A stretch of DNA of 50,992 nucleotides from Clostridia bacterium (GCA_017409845.1 JAFQRY010000020.1:1-50992); one strand, 5' to 3'. Positions 15,479-24,347 are shown, counted from the stretch's first letter. The notes: generated by a model from the sequence alone, not told the origin. Program-made: numbers and translations.

Positions 15479-15507
15479 ATTTTACACCGAACACACCCGT
15501 ATATCAA
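15479..15507 (-). promoter_or_regulatory. Promoter of the amidohydrolase gene
   Basis: On the minus strand TTGATA (15507-15502), 17-bp spacer, TAAAAT (15484-15479). Confidence 0.6.
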
Positions 15508-15538
15508 TATCAAATCCGAAAGATTTTGCAGGAATTTG

Positions 15539-15567
15539 TTGACAATCTCATATGCAGGTTTTATAAT
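15539..15567 (+). promoter_or_regulatory. Perfect consensus promoter of tRNA-Ala
   Basis: TTGACA (15539-15544), 17-bp spacer, TATAAT (15562-15567), 12 bp before the mature tRNA. Confidence 0.9.
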
Positions 15568-15579
15568 TTTATTGTATAA

Positions 15580-15655
15580 GGGCCCGTAGCTCAGTTGGGA
15601 GAGCATTCGGTTCGCATCCGAAAGGTCATGGGTTCAAATCCCACCGGGTCCACCA
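15580..15655 (+). tRNA. tRNA-Ala (anticodon CGC)
   Basis: 76 nt with encoded CCA. The acceptor stem GGGCCCG/CGGGTCC includes the G3-U70 wobble that marks alanine tRNAs. The anticodon stem TTCGG/CCGAA encloses the loop TTCGCAT, giving anticodon CGC, which reads GCG. The T arm is GGGTTCAAATCCC. It is a single-gene transcription unit with its own promoter and terminator. Confidence 0.95.
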
Positions 15656-15656
15656 G

Positions 15657-15693
15657 AAAAAGTTATCACAGCTTTTGCTGTGATGACTTTTTG
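15657..15693 (+). terminator. Terminator of tRNA-Ala
   Basis: Stem GTTATCACAGC/GCTGTGATGAC (one G-U pair) with a TTTT loop and flanking A and T runs. It ends in TTTTTG. Confidence 0.85.
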
Positions 15694-15697
15694 TTTT

Positions 15698-15712
15698 CAG
15701 TGGGATTTGAAG
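15698..15712 (-). repeat. Inverted fragment of the tRNA T arm
   Basis: TTCAAATCCCAC of the tRNA T arm recurs here in reverse orientation (GTGGGATTTGAA), just after the tRNA terminator. It may be a scar of integration at the tRNA 3' end or a chance 12-mer. Confidence 0.35.
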
Positions 15713-15784
15713 GACGAGCGGCACAGAGCAACAGTCCCCCGCAGTAATCATATATAATATAACTTTGCAGACAAAACTTTATTC

Positions 15785-15824
15785 CAAAAAATGGCTTGAG
15801 AGGATTCTTCCTTCTCAAGCCATT
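15785..15824 (-). terminator. Terminator of the lipoprotein gene
   Basis: On the minus strand the perfect 12-bp stem AATGGCTTGAGA/TCTCAAGCCATT has an 11-nt loop and is followed by TTTTT. Confidence 0.88.
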
Positions 15825-15835
15825 TGATTGTTATC

Positions 15836-16786
15836 CTATCTGATTCTGTCGATCAGTCTGTCGGCGGCATTTCCGTTTTCTTCAACGGTCAGGGTCGCAA
15901 TGTAATCCTCGGTTTTTTTGTCCGCTTCGGCGGAATAGAGGTCGCTGATGCAGGAGGAGCGGTAGTTTGCGTAAACTCCCTCGCCCTTGTCCCTGAGGTT
16001 TTCTTTTACAACCGCAAAAACACATTCGTCATATACGATAAGCTGAACGGTATTATCCGACTGCGTATTTACCTTTTCGAAAAAACCGTCGGGATATCCG
16101 TCAGAGCCTTTTTTCAGCAAAACGGAGTCAGACAAAGGATAGCCCGCATTGTTAACGGCTTCGGCAAAGGTTTCTGTATCCGCACCCGCCGTTTTGACAT
16201 GTCCCTCAAGTGCCTCAAGAAGATCATTTTTTTCACTCTGAGTCATCGGTGTAACACCGTCGGCAGCCGTAAAATAAATGCATATTGTGCGGAAGCTGAT
16301 ATAGTTGCCGTAAAAATAATCCTGAATTTCTTTTTCCGCCGCAGCATCGGACATGCCCTTGTCGTAGGTTTCGGTAAAAATTGCTTCTTTATATGCCTCC
16401 GAGGTGAAAACCTTTGTAAGCGTCTGCTTTGAAACGCCGATTTCCTTGTAGTGGTTTTCAAATCTGACCCAGAAATCGTTGACGGTCTGAGAAATATCAA
16501 CCTTTTCGGCTGAACTGAGAGAAAGACCCGCATCACGGAAATCGGTATTCGCGGCAAGATATTTTTTGCATTCGTCAATCGTTTTTGCCTTAATATCCTT
16601 GTCAACGGGATTGTCGGTCAGGCCGTAATCGGTGGGACGGTGAACAACCTTATCAAGATAGTAAGTAAAAATTTCACTGTCTATTTCCGTACCCGATATT
16701 GTAAGCACGGTCTTTTTTTGTGCCGTGCAGGCACAGAGCGAAAATATCATTATAACGGCAAGAAGTACCGCAACGGTTTTTTTCAT
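15836..16786 (-). CDS. Putative lipoprotein of unknown function (SurA/PrsA-like in layout)
   Basis: 316 aa. A signal peptide with a lipobox (MKKTVAVLLAVIMIFSLCAC, lipid-modified Cys probably residue 20) anchors it outside the membrane. The body is mostly helical, begins LTISGTEIDSEIFTYYLDK and contains ISFRTICIYF. This layout resembles the chaperone-like peptidyl-prolyl isomerase lipoproteins, but no intact parvulin domain is evident, so no activity is assigned. The ATG at 16786 has AAGGATG upstream. A longer frame to 16843 would put 19 charged residues before the signal peptide. Own promoter and terminator. Confidence 0.7.
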   Translation of the reverse strand: MKKTVAVLLAVIMIFSLCACTAQKKTVLTISGTEIDSEIFTYYLDKVVHRPTDYGLTDNPVDKDIKAKTIDECKKYLAANTDFRDAGLSLSSAEKVDISQTVNDFWVRFENHYKEIGVSKQTLTKVFTSEAYKEAIFTETYDKGMSDAAAEKEIQDYFYGNYISFRTICIYFTAADGVTPMTQSEKNDLLEALEGHVKTAGADTETFAEAVNNAGYPLSDSVLLKKGSDGYPDGFFEKVNTQSDNTVQLIVYDECVFAVVKENLRDKGEGVYANYRSSCISDLYSAEADKKTEDYIATLTVEENGNAADRLIDRIR

Positions 16787-16810
16787 AAAGAAATCATCCT
16801 TTCGCCCGTA

Positions 16811-16839
16811 ATTATAACACAGAATTCGCCTTTTATCAA
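16811..16839 (-). promoter_or_regulatory. Promoter of the lipoprotein gene
   Basis: On the minus strand TTGATA (16839-16834), 17-bp spacer, TATAAT (16816-16811). Confidence 0.65.
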
Positions 16840-16902
16840 TCAAACGGGAAAAATAGTATCAAAAAATTTAAAAAATCTCTTTATTCCTGCGGATAAATGT
16901 TG

Positions 16903-16908
16903 TATAAT
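16903..16908 (+). promoter_or_regulatory. -10 box of the zapA-U32 operon
   Basis: TATAAT, 34 bp before the zapA ATG. The -35 at 17-bp spacing (TTTATT) is weak. Confidence 0.45.
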
Positions 16909-16942
16909 TACAATGTATTATTATCTTTAAGAGGTGCAGGAC

Positions 16943-17281
16943 ATGGAAAAAATCAAAATCATCATTGCAAACGAAGAATACAACATTTCAACCGATAACG
17001 ATCTTGAATATGTTGCCCAGCTCGGAGAGGAGCTCAATCAGAGAATTACCGCCATCATGGCAAACAGCACAAGAATTTCCGTGACTCAGGCCGCTATTCT
17101 CACCGCTCTCGAATATGCCGATGCATCAAAGAAGGGCGAAATCGCATCTGAAAATCTCAGAGGACAGATTCAGGAATACCTTGAAGATGCCGCAAGAGCA
17201 AGAACAGATGCGGAAATCGCAAAGCGTGAGCTTGAAAGAGTAACCAAAGAGCTTTCGGCACTCAAGGCAGCTAAGAAATAA
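16943..17281 (+). CDS. zapA: Cell division protein ZapA
   Basis: 112 aa. ZapA binds and bundles FtsZ at the division ring. It starts MEKIKIIIANEEYNISTDND, with the family pattern of an N-terminal beta domain then LNQRITAI, and a long C-terminal coiled coil (about 60-112) rich in Ala, Glu and Lys. GAGGTG lies 6 nt before the ATG at 16943. An in-frame GTG at 16934 is part of that site. The stop overlaps the next start by 1 nt (TAATG). Confidence 0.85.
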   Translation: MEKIKIIIANEEYNISTDNDLEYVAQLGEELNQRITAIMANSTRISVTQAAILTALEYADASKKGEIASENLRGQIQEYLEDAARARTDAEIAKRELERVTKELSALKAAKK

Positions 17282-19329
17282 TGATTTCTGAAATTCTCGC
17301 TCCCGCCGGCAGTCTCGAAGCATTGACCGCTGCGGTCAGATGCGGTGCAAACGCTGTTTATCTCGGCGGAAAAGCCTTCAACGCACGAAGGAATGCCTCC
17401 AATTTTTCGGACGATGAGCTCAGGCAGGCTGTTGAATACTGTCATGCAAGAAACGTGAAGGTTTATCTGACTCTCAATACCCTTGTGGGCGACGGAGAGC
17501 TCAAAACCGCATATGAGGCAATCAGAAGTGCCTGCGAAGCAAACATTGATGCACTTATTTTGCAGGATACAGGACTCGCCGCCATGGTGCGACGGGTCTC
17601 TTTGTCTATGCCCATGCATGCATCAACCCAGATGTCTGTGCAGAGCATTGAGGGAATAAGAATTCTTGAAAAGCTCGGTTTTTCGAGAGTTGTTCTCCCG
17701 AGAGAGCTTTCCGAAAAAGAAATAAAAACGATTTCCTCACAGACGGATACGGAGCTTGAATATTTTGTTCACGGTGCACTCTGCATGTGCGTTTCGGGTC
17801 AATGCCTTATGAGCTCAGTACTCGGCGGCAGAAGCGGAAACAGAGGGCTTTGTGCCCAGCCGTGCAGGCTTCCCTTCGGAATAAATTCAAAAGGCGGCAA
17901 CAATCTCAGTCTCAAGGATTTGTCGCTTGTCGGTGAGCTTCGTCGTCTTGAAAAAGCAGGAGTCTGCTCCTTCAAAATCGAGGGCAGAATGAAGCGCCCC
18001 GAATATGTTGCCGCAGCGGTAACTGCGTGCAGAAACAGTCTTGACGGCATAAACGACGAGGAAACAAACAATTCACTCAGAGCAGTTTTTTCACGCTCAG
18101 GCTTCACAAAAGGATATTTTGAAGGCAGGCTCGGCAGAGAAATGTTCGGCACACGCCGCAAAGAGGATGTTGAAGGTGCGGCAGGCGTGCTTTCGGGTCT
18201 GCAAAGACTTTATGACAAGGAAAAGCCGCTTCTTCCCGTTGACTTTTCTCTTGTTTTCAAGGAAAACGAGCCCATGATACTCAGAGCGGAGTGCAACGGC
18301 TTCTCTGCGGAATGCATCGGCGAAAAGGCACCCGAAAAGGCGGTCAACAAAGCCCTGACCCGTGATGAACTCACACAGAGAATTTCTAAATGCGGCGGCA
18401 CTCAGTTTTATGCACGGAGAGTTGAAATTGATTTTGAGGAAGGACTGAACACCCCGGCAGGTGCACTCAACGAGCTTCGCAGAAGCGTTATTTCCGCCCT
18501 CGAAAAAGAAATAATCAAAAGAGAAAAAACAGAAATTCTTCCCTTTGAAACGGAATACAGACCTCACAGAGCAAGCCCTCCCTCTCTTCACGCAAGATTT
18601 TTCGACGAATCGCAGATTCCCGGAAATCTCAGCGGAATCACAAGGGTCATCCTGCCGATTGAGGTCGGTGCAAAAACCGTGAAAGCATTGAAATCAAAAG
18701 GCATTGAAATTGCGATTGAAATCCCCGCACCCGTATTTTCAAATGCCGATAAATATATTGAAAAGCTGACGGAGCTCAAGGGCAGCGGTGCCGACCTTGC
18801 CTGGACATGCACTCTTGACGGCGTCGGCATTGCCGAAAAAGCAGGCATTCCTTTTGCGGCAGGCTTCGGAATGAATATTTTCAACAGCATGTCGCTTGAT
18901 GTAATGAAAAATCTCGGAGCAAAGGATGCTCTCCTTTCATGCGAAATCAGCCTTTCGGATGCATCAGGGCTTTCTTCGGGTATTCCGAGGGGCATCATGG
19001 CTTACGGAAGAATTCCGCTTATGCTCACAAGAAACTGTCCCGTTAAAAACAAGCTGACCTGCCGGGAATGCGGCAAAAAAAGCATGCTTGTTGACAGAAT
19101 GGGCGTTCATTTTCCCGTCATCTGCAAAAACGGAGCAAGCTTTATTCTTAATTCACGACCCGTGTGGATGGCAGATAAAAAAGCTGAAATCCGCAATCTT
19201 GATTTCTCTTTGCTTTATTTTACAAACGAAGAAAAAGCGGAGTGCGAAAGAGTAATTGCGGCTTATAATAATAACGAAAAGCCCGACGGCGAATTTACAA
19301 GAGGGCTTTATTTTAAAAATGTTCTGTAA
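17281..19329 (+). CDS. U32 family peptidase / RNA hydroxylation protein (RlhA/TrhP-type)
   Basis: 682 aa. U32 proteins of this size are linked to hydroxylation of 23S rRNA (RlhA) or tRNA wobble uridine (TrhP) and were once called collagenases. The start EILAPAGSLEALTAAVRCGANAVYLGG and the cysteine block CMCVSGQCL...NRGLCAQPC are diagnostic. A further Cys pair lies near CPVKNKLTCRECG in the C-terminal region. It is coupled to zapA by TAATG. RlhA or TrhP activity cannot be separated by eye. Confidence 0.85.
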   Translation: MISEILAPAGSLEALTAAVRCGANAVYLGGKAFNARRNASNFSDDELRQAVEYCHARNVKVYLTLNTLVGDGELKTAYEAIRSACEANIDALILQDTGLAAMVRRVSLSMPMHASTQMSVQSIEGIRILEKLGFSRVVLPRELSEKEIKTISSQTDTELEYFVHGALCMCVSGQCLMSSVLGGRSGNRGLCAQPCRLPFGINSKGGNNLSLKDLSLVGELRRLEKAGVCSFKIEGRMKRPEYVAAAVTACRNSLDGINDEETNNSLRAVFSRSGFTKGYFEGRLGREMFGTRRKEDVEGAAGVLSGLQRLYDKEKPLLPVDFSLVFKENEPMILRAECNGFSAECIGEKAPEKAVNKALTRDELTQRISKCGGTQFYARRVEIDFEEGLNTPAGALNELRRSVISALEKEIIKREKTEILPFETEYRPHRASPPSLHARFFDESQIPGNLSGITRVILPIEVGAKTVKALKSKGIEIAIEIPAPVFSNADKYIEKLTELKGSGADLAWTCTLDGVGIAEKAGIPFAAGFGMNIFNSMSLDVMKNLGAKDALLSCEISLSDASGLSSGIPRGIMAYGRIPLMLTRNCPVKNKLTCRECGKKSMLVDRMGVHFPVICKNGASFILNSRPVWMADKKAEIRNLDFSLLYFTNEEKAECERVIAAYNNNEKPDGEFTRGLYFKNVL

Positions 19330-19346
19330 ATTATTGATTTTTTCTA

Positions 19347-19375
19347 TTGAATTATAAATTTTTTTGCAGTATACT
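19347..19375 (+). promoter_or_regulatory. Promoter of ddh
   Basis: TTGAAT (19347-19352), 17-bp spacer, TATACT (19370-19375), with T-rich flanks. Confidence 0.6.
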
Positions 19376-19409
19376 TTTTTCATAATTTTTTAACAAGAAG
19401 GTATGTGTT

Positions 19410-20390
19410 ATGATAAGAGTCGGTATTTACGGCTACGGCAACATCGGAAAGGGCATTGAATGCGGAATCCGTCAGAATTCCGATATGACACTTGCTGCGG
19501 TCTTTACAAGAAGAGACCCTTCGCAGGTCAAAACCGTTTTCGGCGACACTCCCGTGTATTCCGCCGCTGATGTTCTGGATTATAAGGATGAAATTGATGT
19601 TATGATCATGTGTGGCGGCAGTGCAACGGATCTGCCCGTTCAGACACCCGCACTTGCAGAGCATTTCAATGTTATCGACAGCTTCGATACCCATGCACGC
19701 ATTGCGGAGCATTTTGCAAATGTTGATAAAACCGCAAAGGCAGGCGGTAAAACCGCCATTATCTCGGTTGGCTGGGATCCCGGTCTTTTCTCGCTCAACC
19801 GTCTTTATGCGGAAGCCATTCTTCCTGAAGGAGAAAATTACACCTTCTGGGGCAAGGGCATAAGCCAGGGTCATTCCGATGCAATAAGAAGAATTGACGG
19901 CGTTCTTGATGCAAGGCAGTATACCGTTCCCGTTCCCGCAGCGGTTGAGGCTGTCAGAAACGGCGAAAACCCCGAGCTTACAACACGCATGAAGCACACA
20001 AGAGAATGCTGGGTTGTTGCGGCAGAAGGTGCGGATAAGGCAAGAATTGAAAATGAAATCAAGACCATGCCCAACTATTTTGCAGACTACGATACTACCG
20101 TAACCTTCATTTCTCAGGAAGAGCTTAACGAAAAGCACGGCGGTCTGCCTCATCAGGGAATTGTTTTCCGTTCGGGCTGCACGGGAGCAAACAAAGAAAA
20201 CAAACACATTATCGAATATTCAATCAGACTTGATTCAAATCCCGAATTCACCTCAAGTGTTATCCTTGCCTATGCAAGAGCGGCATACAAGCTCAGCAAA
20301 GCGGGCGACACCGGCTGCAAAACCGTTCTTGATATTGCACCTTCCGTGCTTTCGCAGAAAAGCGGCATTGAACTCACACAGTATATATAA
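19410..20390 (+). CDS. ddh: meso-diaminopimelate dehydrogenase
   Basis: 326 aa, the usual length. It makes meso-diaminopimelate for peptidoglycan and lysine in one NADPH-dependent step from tetrahydrodipicolinate. Motifs are VGIYGYGNIGKGIE (nucleotide binding), MCGGSATDLP, SFDTHARI, SVGWDPGLFSLNR, WGKGISQGHSDAIRRI and HQGIVFRSG. AGAAGG lies upstream of the ATG. Its presence points to a DAP-type cell wall. Single-gene unit behind its own promoter. Confidence 0.95.
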   Translation: MIRVGIYGYGNIGKGIECGIRQNSDMTLAAVFTRRDPSQVKTVFGDTPVYSAADVLDYKDEIDVMIMCGGSATDLPVQTPALAEHFNVIDSFDTHARIAEHFANVDKTAKAGGKTAIISVGWDPGLFSLNRLYAEAILPEGENYTFWGKGISQGHSDAIRRIDGVLDARQYTVPVPAAVEAVRNGENPELTTRMKHTRECWVVAAEGADKARIENEIKTMPNYFADYDTTVTFISQEELNEKHGGLPHQGIVFRSGCTGANKENKHIIEYSIRLDSNPEFTSSVILAYARAAYKLSKAGDTGCKTVLDIAPSVLSQKSGIELTQYI

Positions 20391-20493
20391 TGTAATGTAA
20401 ATATTATATTGCTCAGGCAACACAAGATGTTGCGGTGCGGTATGATATGCTGCATAATGAATTAAAAAAATTTCAAAAATCCGAAAAAAGTGC

Positions 20494-20522
20494 TTGACTG
20501 CAGGGGATGATTGTGCTATGAT
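20494..20522 (+). promoter_or_regulatory. Promoter of the rpmG-secE-nusG operon
   Basis: TTGACT (20494-20499), 17-bp spacer, TATGAT (20517-20522). The leader of about 130 nt to rpmG contains a hairpin (AGGC...GCCT, 20584-20607). No known leader class was recognised. The ddh-side half of the gap holds only a short GCAACA/TGTTGC hairpin. Confidence 0.75.
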
Positions 20523-20656
20523 TATTCTACCTCTGCAGGAGGGTTCTTTTTTTGTGCCCGAAAATAAATTGTTACGCAGAGGGAGGCTGGCCTTGAAAAG
20601 GTTGCCTGATAGACCTTAACCAAGGCTGAATATTCCAAAAAATGGAGGTGCCGCAC

Positions 20657-20821
20657 ATGGCTGCTAACGGTAAAAGAGTAAAAATCACACTTTCTTGCAC
20701 CGAATGCAAACAGCGCAATTACAACACAATGAAAAACAAGCAGAACACACCTGACAGGCTGGAGATGAACAAGTACTGCCGTTTCTGCAGGAAGCATACT
20801 CTCCACAAAGAAACAAAGTAA
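20657..20821 (+). CDS. rpmG: 50S ribosomal protein L33
   Basis: 54 aa: [18 protein letters not shown] start, CRFCRKHT later. The two CxxC pairs (SCTEC, YCRFC) make it the zinc-binding form of L33. GGAGGTG lies 7 nt before the ATG. It heads the rpmG-secE-nusG order common in Firmicutes. Confidence 0.95.
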   Translation: MAANGKRVKITLSCTECKQRNYNTMKNKQNTPDRLEMNKYCRFCRKHTLHKETK

Positions 20822-20837
20822 GCGGGAGGATTAACCT

Positions 20838-21239
20838 ATGGCTAAAAAGGAAGTTTCCCAAGCTGCAGAAAAAGTTGCCGCCGCCGAAAAGAAAAAAGAT
20901 AAGAAGCCTGCTAACCCCAACGGAAATATTTTCGTAAGAGCCGGCAAGGCAATCAAAAAGTTCTGCAAAGATCTCAAGGGAGAGATCAAAAAGATCGTAT
21001 GGCCCGACGCAAAAACCGTTCTTAAGTCAACACTCGTGGTTCTTGCAGTAGTTGCAGTCTGCGGACTTGCAATCGCTATTGTTGACTGGCTCCTTTCACA
21101 GGGTCTTTCACTCCTTGAAATGGCTGCTGCAAAGGTAGGCGAATCAGCTGCAGATGTAGTTGCTACCGCTTCCGATGCTGTTATTGATCACGGCGATCAC
21201 ACACATGCCGCCGGTATTATGAACAGCATAATCGGCTGA
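20838..21239 (+). CDS. secE: Preprotein translocase subunit SecE
   Basis: 133 aa. SecE clamps SecY in the membrane channel. The core is GKAIKKFCKDLKGEIKKIVWPDAKTV followed by a single membrane span (about 70-90). The protein is longer than minimal SecE (about 60-75 aa). A charged Ala/Lys-rich N-terminal extension (1-32) and a C-terminal Ala-rich tail with HGDHTH account for the extra length. GGGAGG precedes the ATG. Confidence 0.9.
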   Translation: MAKKEVSQAAEKVAAAEKKKDKKPANPNGNIFVRAGKAIKKFCKDLKGEIKKIVWPDAKTVLKSTLVVLAVVAVCGLAIAIVDWLLSQGLSLLEMAAAKVGESAADVVATASDAVIDHGDHTHAAGIMNSIIG

Positions 21240-21255
21240 TACGGGAGGATTATCA

Positions 21256-21804
21256 ATGTCTGTTGACACAAGATGGTATGTAGTCCATACCTACTCCGGT
21301 TATGAAAACAAGGTTGCAACCAACATTGAAAAGATGGTTGAAAACCGTAAAATGCAGGATCAGATCCTTGAGGTCAAGATTCCTACAGAAATTGTTACCG
21401 ATGTCGAGAAAAAGAAAGAGGTTGAGCGTAAGCTTTTCCCCGGCTATGTTCTCGTTAAGGTTGCAGTTACGGCTGACAGGGACAACCGTCCCGCGATGAG
21501 CGATGAAACATGGCTTCTCATCCGCAACACCAGAGGCGTAACCGGTTTTGTCGGCCCCGAAAACAAAGCAATTCCCCTTACCGACGAAGAAGTTATCAGG
21601 CTCGGAGTCGAGAAGAGAACTGTTGAGGTTTCATATCAGGTTGGCGATACCGTCAACATCATAGATGAAATATTCGACGGATTCACGGGCGTTGTTGAGG
21701 AACTGGATGTTGATAACAATGTTGTCAAGGTTTCGGTTTCAGCACTCTTTGGCAAACAGACAACCGTTGAGCTTGAGCTTGACCAGGTTGAGCTTGCCGA
21801 ATAA
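21256..21804 (+). CDS. nusG: Transcription termination/antitermination factor NusG
   Basis: 182 aa. N-terminal NGN domain (WYVVHTYSGYENKVATNIEK, KLFPGYVLVK) that binds RNA polymerase, then a KOW domain (VGDTVNIIDEIFDGFTGVVEELD). GGGAGG precedes the ATG, 16 nt after the secE stop. Confidence 0.97.
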   Translation: MSVDTRWYVVHTYSGYENKVATNIEKMVENRKMQDQILEVKIPTEIVTDVEKKKEVERKLFPGYVLVKVAVTADRDNRPAMSDETWLLIRNTRGVTGFVGPENKAIPLTDEEVIRLGVEKRTVEVSYQVGDTVNIIDEIFDGFTGVVEELDVDNNVVKVSVSALFGKQTTVELELDQVELAE

Positions 21805-21932
21805 TCACGGTAATTTGAGGGTATATCCCTTTCAAATTTAGTGCGTTTATCGCACAGTCCGTTTTCACGGGCTTCGTGGGAGGAGCAAAAAAAGCTCCGC
21901 AATTTACCACAAAATATGGAGGTTTATTAATT
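21805..21932 (+). other. Leader between nusG and rplK
   Basis: 128 bp with two hairpins, AATTTGA/TCAAATT (about 21812-21839) and GGAGC/GCTCC (about 21890-21906). No T-run follows directly and no new promoter is clear. It may influence rplK translation. Confidence 0.4.
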
Positions 21933-22358
21933 ATGGCACAGAAAGTTGTCGGCTTAATTAAGTTACAGATCCCCGCAGGTAAGGCCACTCCGGCTCCCCC
22001 TGTAGGTCCTGCACTCGGTCAGCACGGTGTTAACATTATGTCCTTCACAAAGGAATTCAATGAGCGCACCAAGAACGACATGGGTCTTATCATCCCTGTT
22101 GTTATCACTGTTTATGCAGACCGCACATTCAGCTTCATCACAAAGACCCCGCCCGCAGCAGTCCTCATCAAGAAGGCTTGCGGTATCGAAAGCGGTTCGG
22201 GCGTTCCCAACAAAACCAAGGTTGCAACAATCACACAGGAACAGGTTCGCAAGATTGCTGAGCAGAAGATGCCTGACCTCAACGCAGCTTCAGTTGAAGC
22301 AGCTATGAGCATGATCGCAGGTACTGCACGCAGCATGGGCGTTACCGTTACTGATTGA
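21933..22358 (+). CDS. rplK: 50S ribosomal protein L11
   Basis: 141 aa. Starts [20 protein letters not shown], with [15 protein letters not shown], the family signature. Part of the GTPase-associated centre. GGAGG lies upstream of the ATG at 21933. A longer frame from 21876 adds 19 non-homologous residues. Confidence 0.97.
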   Translation: MAQKVVGLIKLQIPAGKATPAPPVGPALGQHGVNIMSFTKEFNERTKNDMGLIIPVVITVYADRTFSFITKTPPAAVLIKKACGIESGSGVPNKTKVATITQEQVRKIAEQKMPDLNAASVEAAMSMIAGTARSMGVTVTD

Positions 22359-22416
22359 TGCAGACTGTGGGAGGAAAAATCCGATTTAACCACATGATTG
22401 GGAGGAATTAATTAAC

Positions 22417-23127
22417 ATGAAACACGGAAAGAAATATAACGAGAGTGCAAAGCTTGTTGACAGAGCTTCACTCTATGATACCGACGCTGCACTTGAGCTC
22501 GCAGTTAAGACCGCAAGTGCAAAGTTCGATGAAACAGTTGAAGTACACATCCGTCTTGGTGTTGACTCACGTCATGCAGACCAGCAGGTTCGCGGTGCTG
22601 TTGTACTTCCCAACGGTACAGGCCGTACAGTAAGAGTTGCAGTTTTTGCTAAGGGCGCAGATGCAGATGCAGCAGCTGCTGCAGGTGCAGAAGTTGTCGG
22701 TGCTGAAGACCTTGTTGCAAGAATCCAGGGCGAAGGCTTCATGGATTTCGATGTATGTATCGCAACACCCAACATGATGGGTCTTGTTGGTCGTCTCGGT
22801 AAGGTTCTCGGTCCCCGCGGTCTTATGCCCAGCCCCAAGGCAGGCACAGTTACTCCTGACGTTGCTAAGGCTGTTACAGAAGCTAAGGCAGGTAAGATTG
22901 AGTACCGTCTTGACAAAACAAACATCATCCACTGCCCCATCGGCAAGGTTTCATTCGGTGCTGAGAAGCTCGCTGAAAACTTCAATACTCTCCTTGACGC
23001 TGTTATCAAGGCTAAGCCCGCAGCAGCAAAGGGTCAGTATATCCGTTCATGCGTTCTCGCAACTACAATGGGCCCCGGCGTAAGAGTTAACCCCAACAAG
23101 ATTGGCACAGTAACTGCCGAAGCATAA
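22417..23127 (+). CDS. rplA: 50S ribosomal protein L1
   Basis: 236 aa. [15 protein letters not shown] start. Core motifs are [49 protein letters not shown] and [10 protein letters not shown]. Builds the L1 stalk and usually represses its own operon. GGGAGG precedes the ATG. Confidence 0.97.
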   Translation: MKHGKKYNESAKLVDRASLYDTDAALELAVKTASAKFDETVEVHIRLGVDSRHADQQVRGAVVLPNGTGRTVRVAVFAKGADADAAAAAGAEVVGAEDLVARIQGEGFMDFDVCIATPNMMGLVGRLGKVLGPRGLMPSPKAGTVTPDVAKAVTEAKAGKIEYRLDKTNIIHCPIGKVSFGAEKLAENFNTLLDAVIKAKPAAAKGQYIRSCVLATTMGPGVRVNPNKIGTVTAEA

Positions 23128-23135
23128 AAAAACAC

Positions 23136-23164
23136 TTGACAAGCACAAAAAATTGTGCTATCAT
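23136..23164 (+). promoter_or_regulatory. Promoter of rplJ-rplL
   Basis: TTGACA (23136-23141), 17-bp spacer, TATCAT (23159-23164), only 9 bp past the rplA stop. Confidence 0.85.
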
Positions 23165-23170
23165 ATCCAA

Positions 23171-23313
23171 GCTGTTCTTTTTAAGACAGCAGGTGCTTTT
23201 CGCATAAAGGTATTTTTTACCGCCTGCCGAGAGAGGAAGCATACCAAAAGTAATATTGACTTACTTAGTATGTTCATGCCCTTTCCGGTAATGCGGAAAG
23301 GGCTTTAATTTTG
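23171..23313 (+). promoter_or_regulatory. L10 leader (autoregulatory ribosomal protein leader)
   Basis: The leader of the rplJ-rplL mRNA shows the AGACAGCAGGTGC ... CCTGCCGAGAGAGGAAGC pairing region characteristic of the Firmicute L10 leader, then a terminator hairpin. In this class L10(L12)4 binds the RNA and shifts it toward termination. Confidence 0.85.
23278..23313 (+). terminator. Attenuator terminator of the L10 leader
   Basis: Perfect 10-bp stem GCCCTTTCCG/CGGAAAGGGC with a 6-nt loop, then TTTAATTTT, 31 bp before rplJ. Confidence 0.88.
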
Positions 23314-23343
23314 TTATCATTTACCCTACGGAGGTGAAAATAC

Positions 23344-23877
23344 ATGCCCAGCGCAAAGGTTTTAGAGCAGAAGAAACAGATTGTCGCAGACCTTACCGAG
23401 CAGCTTCAGAATTCAGTTGCAGGTGTTCTCGTTGACTATAAGGGTATCAACGTTGCCGACGATACAAAGCTCCGTAAAGAGCTTCGTGAAGCAGGTGTCA
23501 AGTATTCAGTAGTTAAGAACACACTCCTCGGTCTTGCAGCAAAGAACGTAGGTCTTGACGATATGTGCGGCGTTCTCGAAGGCACAACAGCTATCGCTAT
23601 CAGCCCCGAGGATCACACAGCAGCTGCAAGAATCCTCTCAAAGTTTGCTGATACTCACAAGAATTTCTCAGTAAAGAGCGGTTATCTTGACGGCAAGGTT
23701 GTTGACACAGCAACTATCGACTCACTTGCAAAGCTTCCCACAAGAGAAGTACTTCTTGCAACAGTTTGCAACGCATTCAATGCACCCATCGCTTCATTCG
23801 CAAGAGCTATCCAGGCTATTGTTGATAAGAGCGGCGAAGCTCCCGCAGCAGCTGAAGAAGCTCCTGCAGAAGCATAA
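23344..23877 (+). CDS. rplJ: 50S ribosomal protein L10
   Basis: 177 aa. MPSAKVLEQKKQIVADL start, VDYKGINVADDTKLRKELREAGV, YSVVKNTLLGLA. Anchors L12 dimers on the stalk through its C-terminal helix. The tail is Ala/Glu-rich. GGAGGTG precedes the ATG. Confidence 0.97.
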   Translation: MPSAKVLEQKKQIVADLTEQLQNSVAGVLVDYKGINVADDTKLRKELREAGVKYSVVKNTLLGLAAKNVGLDDMCGVLEGTTAIAISPEDHTAAARILSKFADTHKNFSVKSGYLDGKVVDTATIDSLAKLPTREVLLATVCNAFNAPIASFARAIQAIVDKSGEAPAAAEEAPAEA

Positions 23878-23919
23878 TTCAATTTTAATTTAAAATCTAT
23901 TTATTTGGAGGAAAATAAA

Positions 23920-24297
23920 ATGGCATCAGAAAAGATTGCAGCAATGATTGAAACAATCAAAGAACTTACAGTACTTGAGCTTTCAGAGCTCGTTCACGCA
24001 GTAGAAGAAGAATTCGGCGTATCAGCAGCAGCAGCAGTTGCAGTAGCAGCTCCCGCAGAAGCAGGTGCAGCAGCAGCTGAAGAAAAGACAGAATTCGACG
24101 TTATCCTTGCTGAAGTTGGCGCAGAAAAGATCAAGGTTATCAAGGTTGTTCGTGAGCTCACAGGTCTCGGCCTTGCAGAAGCTAAGGCAGCTGTTGACAG
24201 TGCACCCAAGGCTCTCAAGGAAGGCATCTCCAAGGAAGATGCAGAAGCAGCTAAGGCTAAGCTTGAAGAAGTTGGCGCAAAGGTTGAAATTAAATAA
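23920..24297 (+). CDS. rplL: 50S ribosomal protein L7/L12
   Basis: 125 aa. N-terminal dimer domain ([20 protein letters not shown]), Ala-rich hinge (about 37-55), C-terminal domain ([32 protein letters not shown]). GGAGG precedes the ATG at 23920. A TTG-start frame from 23905 overlaps the ribosome binding site. A strong terminator follows, so rpoB is not the next gene here. Confidence 0.97.
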   Translation: MASEKIAAMIETIKELTVLELSELVHAVEEEFGVSAAAAVAVAAPAEAGAAAAEEKTEFDVILAEVGAEKIKVIKVVRELTGLGLAEAKAAVDSAPKALKEGISKEDAEAAKAKLEEVGAKVEIK

Positions 24298-24314
24298 GTT
24301 TGATTTCAATAAGC

Positions 24315-24346
24315 AAAACGCTGTGCAGAAATGCACAGCGTTTTTT
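24315..24346 (+). terminator. Terminator of rplJ-rplL
   Basis: Perfect 12-bp stem AAAACGCTGTGC/GCACAGCGTTTT with a 6-nt loop and TTTTTT. Confidence 0.93.
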
Positions 24347-24347
24347 G

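Noticed and set aside
19380-20207. A 275-codon minus-strand frame
   Set aside because: It is antisense to ddh, whose dehydrogenase motifs are unmistakable.
20527-20553. A possible attenuator in the rpmG leader (CCTC/GAGG stem before a T-run)
   Set aside because: Only four base pairs, too weak to support.
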